Source of the DNA: Rhodospirillales bacterium
GTDB taxonomy: Bacteria; Pseudomonadota; Alphaproteobacteria; Micavibrionales; Micavibrionaceae
Assembly: GCA_020638395.1 (NCBI GenBank)
Contig: JACKIP010000021.1
Span: 1-6,111 of the forward strand
Direction of reading: 5' to 3'
Length of the DNA stretch: 6,111 nucleotides
Shown one piece after another: positions 5,830-6,111 of the stretch (within the stretch, counting starts at the first letter, position 1; each line of letters begins with the position of its first letter). The notes under the pieces are model-generated. The model ran no database searches. It saw nothing but the letters and a program-made list of their open reading frames with translations, and was not told the origin of the DNA. A program made the translations under genes and the position numbers.

Positions 5830-6111
5830 ATGAATGAACAACCTGTCCAAAACATGCCCGAAAAATCCGCCCTCACGCCCGAGCTTATTCTTGATTTCCT
5901 GAAAAACCATCCAAAGTTTTTAAAAGACTATCCGCAGGCGATGGATTACCTCATTCCGCCAAAAGCTCAAAAAGAAAAAGGCATTGCCGATTTTCAGGCG
6001 TATATGATAGACCGCCTGAAAGCCGATAAAGACTATATTATCGGAACTGCGCAGGAACTGGTGGAAACTGCCCGCAACAACATGAATAATCAGCAACGCA
6101 TCCATAATGCG
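5830..6111 (+). CDS. DUF484 family protein, 3' end beyond the window
   Basis: The 94 visible codons match the N-terminal pattern of DUF484: LTPELILDFLKNHPKFLKDYPQAMDYLIPP, then a stretch with IADFQAYMIDRLKADKD and a helical ELVETARNNMNNQQRIHNA at the edge. In this family a helical N-terminal part precedes a GAF-like domain, which would lie beyond the edge. Its biochemical role is not established; in several proteobacteria the gene neighbours xerC, which might therefore lie to the right. The start is slightly odd: GGAGG (5824-5828) leaves a single base before the ATG at 5830, too near for normal Shine-Dalgarno use. The next in-frame ATG is at 5854, too far from it, and the ATG at 5834 is out of frame. 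TAGTCT at 5818-5823 could be a -10 box giving a leaderless mRNA, but without a well-placed -35. Confidence 0.85.
   Translation, partial: MNEQPVQNMPEKSALTPELILDFLKNHPKFLKDYPQAMDYLIPPKAQKEKGIADFQAYMIDRLKADKDYIIGTAQELVETARNNMNNQQRIHNA

Noticed and set aside
5920..6105. Minus-strand frame inside the DUF484 gene
   Set aside because: The plus strand carries a clear family match over the same bases.

Overview
This window reads as ordinary, mostly chromosomal DNA from an alphaproteobacterium of moderate GC content. The support is the YejB-type permease with its usual periplasmic loop, a dGTPase-like HD gene divergent from an A-type Fe-S carrier gene that is followed by exonuclease III, and a DUF484 protein. 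The dgt / erpA / xthA order is one I recall from alphaproteobacterial genomes; this is memory, not a search. Genus cannot be set from the sequence. I counted about 37% GC over positions 1-540, against about 54% in sampled lines of yejB.

Left part (1-2120): the 3' portion of an AT-rich NYN-domain (PIN-like nuclease) gene overlaps the start of yejB by 4 nt. YejB is an inner-membrane permease of an oligopeptide/microcin C-type ABC importer. Its usual partners yejA (before) and yejE/yejF (after) are not next to it. A 71-codon gene of unknown function with a strong ribosome binding site occupies the place where yejE would be expected. It is followed by a 145-bp palindromic repeat element bounded by perfect 11-bp direct repeats.

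Middle part (2121-4690): dgt (minus) and erpA (plus) diverge from a 36-bp gap. That gap holds two mirror-image sigma70-like promoters. Each -35 box lies over the other gene's start codon, and each predicted transcript has a leader of only about 3 nt. A repeat-rich 248-bp gap separates erpA from xthA (exonuclease III / AP endonuclease).

Right part (4691-6111): a lipoprotein with an alpha/beta-hydrolase fold follows, closed by a clear intrinsic terminator. The first 94 codons of a DUF484 gene run off the right edge.

The genes cover nucleotide-pool cleaning (dGTPase), Fe-S cluster delivery (ErpA), DNA repair (XthA), peptide uptake (YejB) and an envelope hydrolase. I see no CRISPR array, tRNA, rRNA, transposase or integrase gene, and no convincing multi-gene undescribed system. 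The points most worth a second look are the symmetric dgt/erpA promoter, the palindromic element with its direct repeats, and the compositionally foreign NYN gene joined to an orphan yejB.
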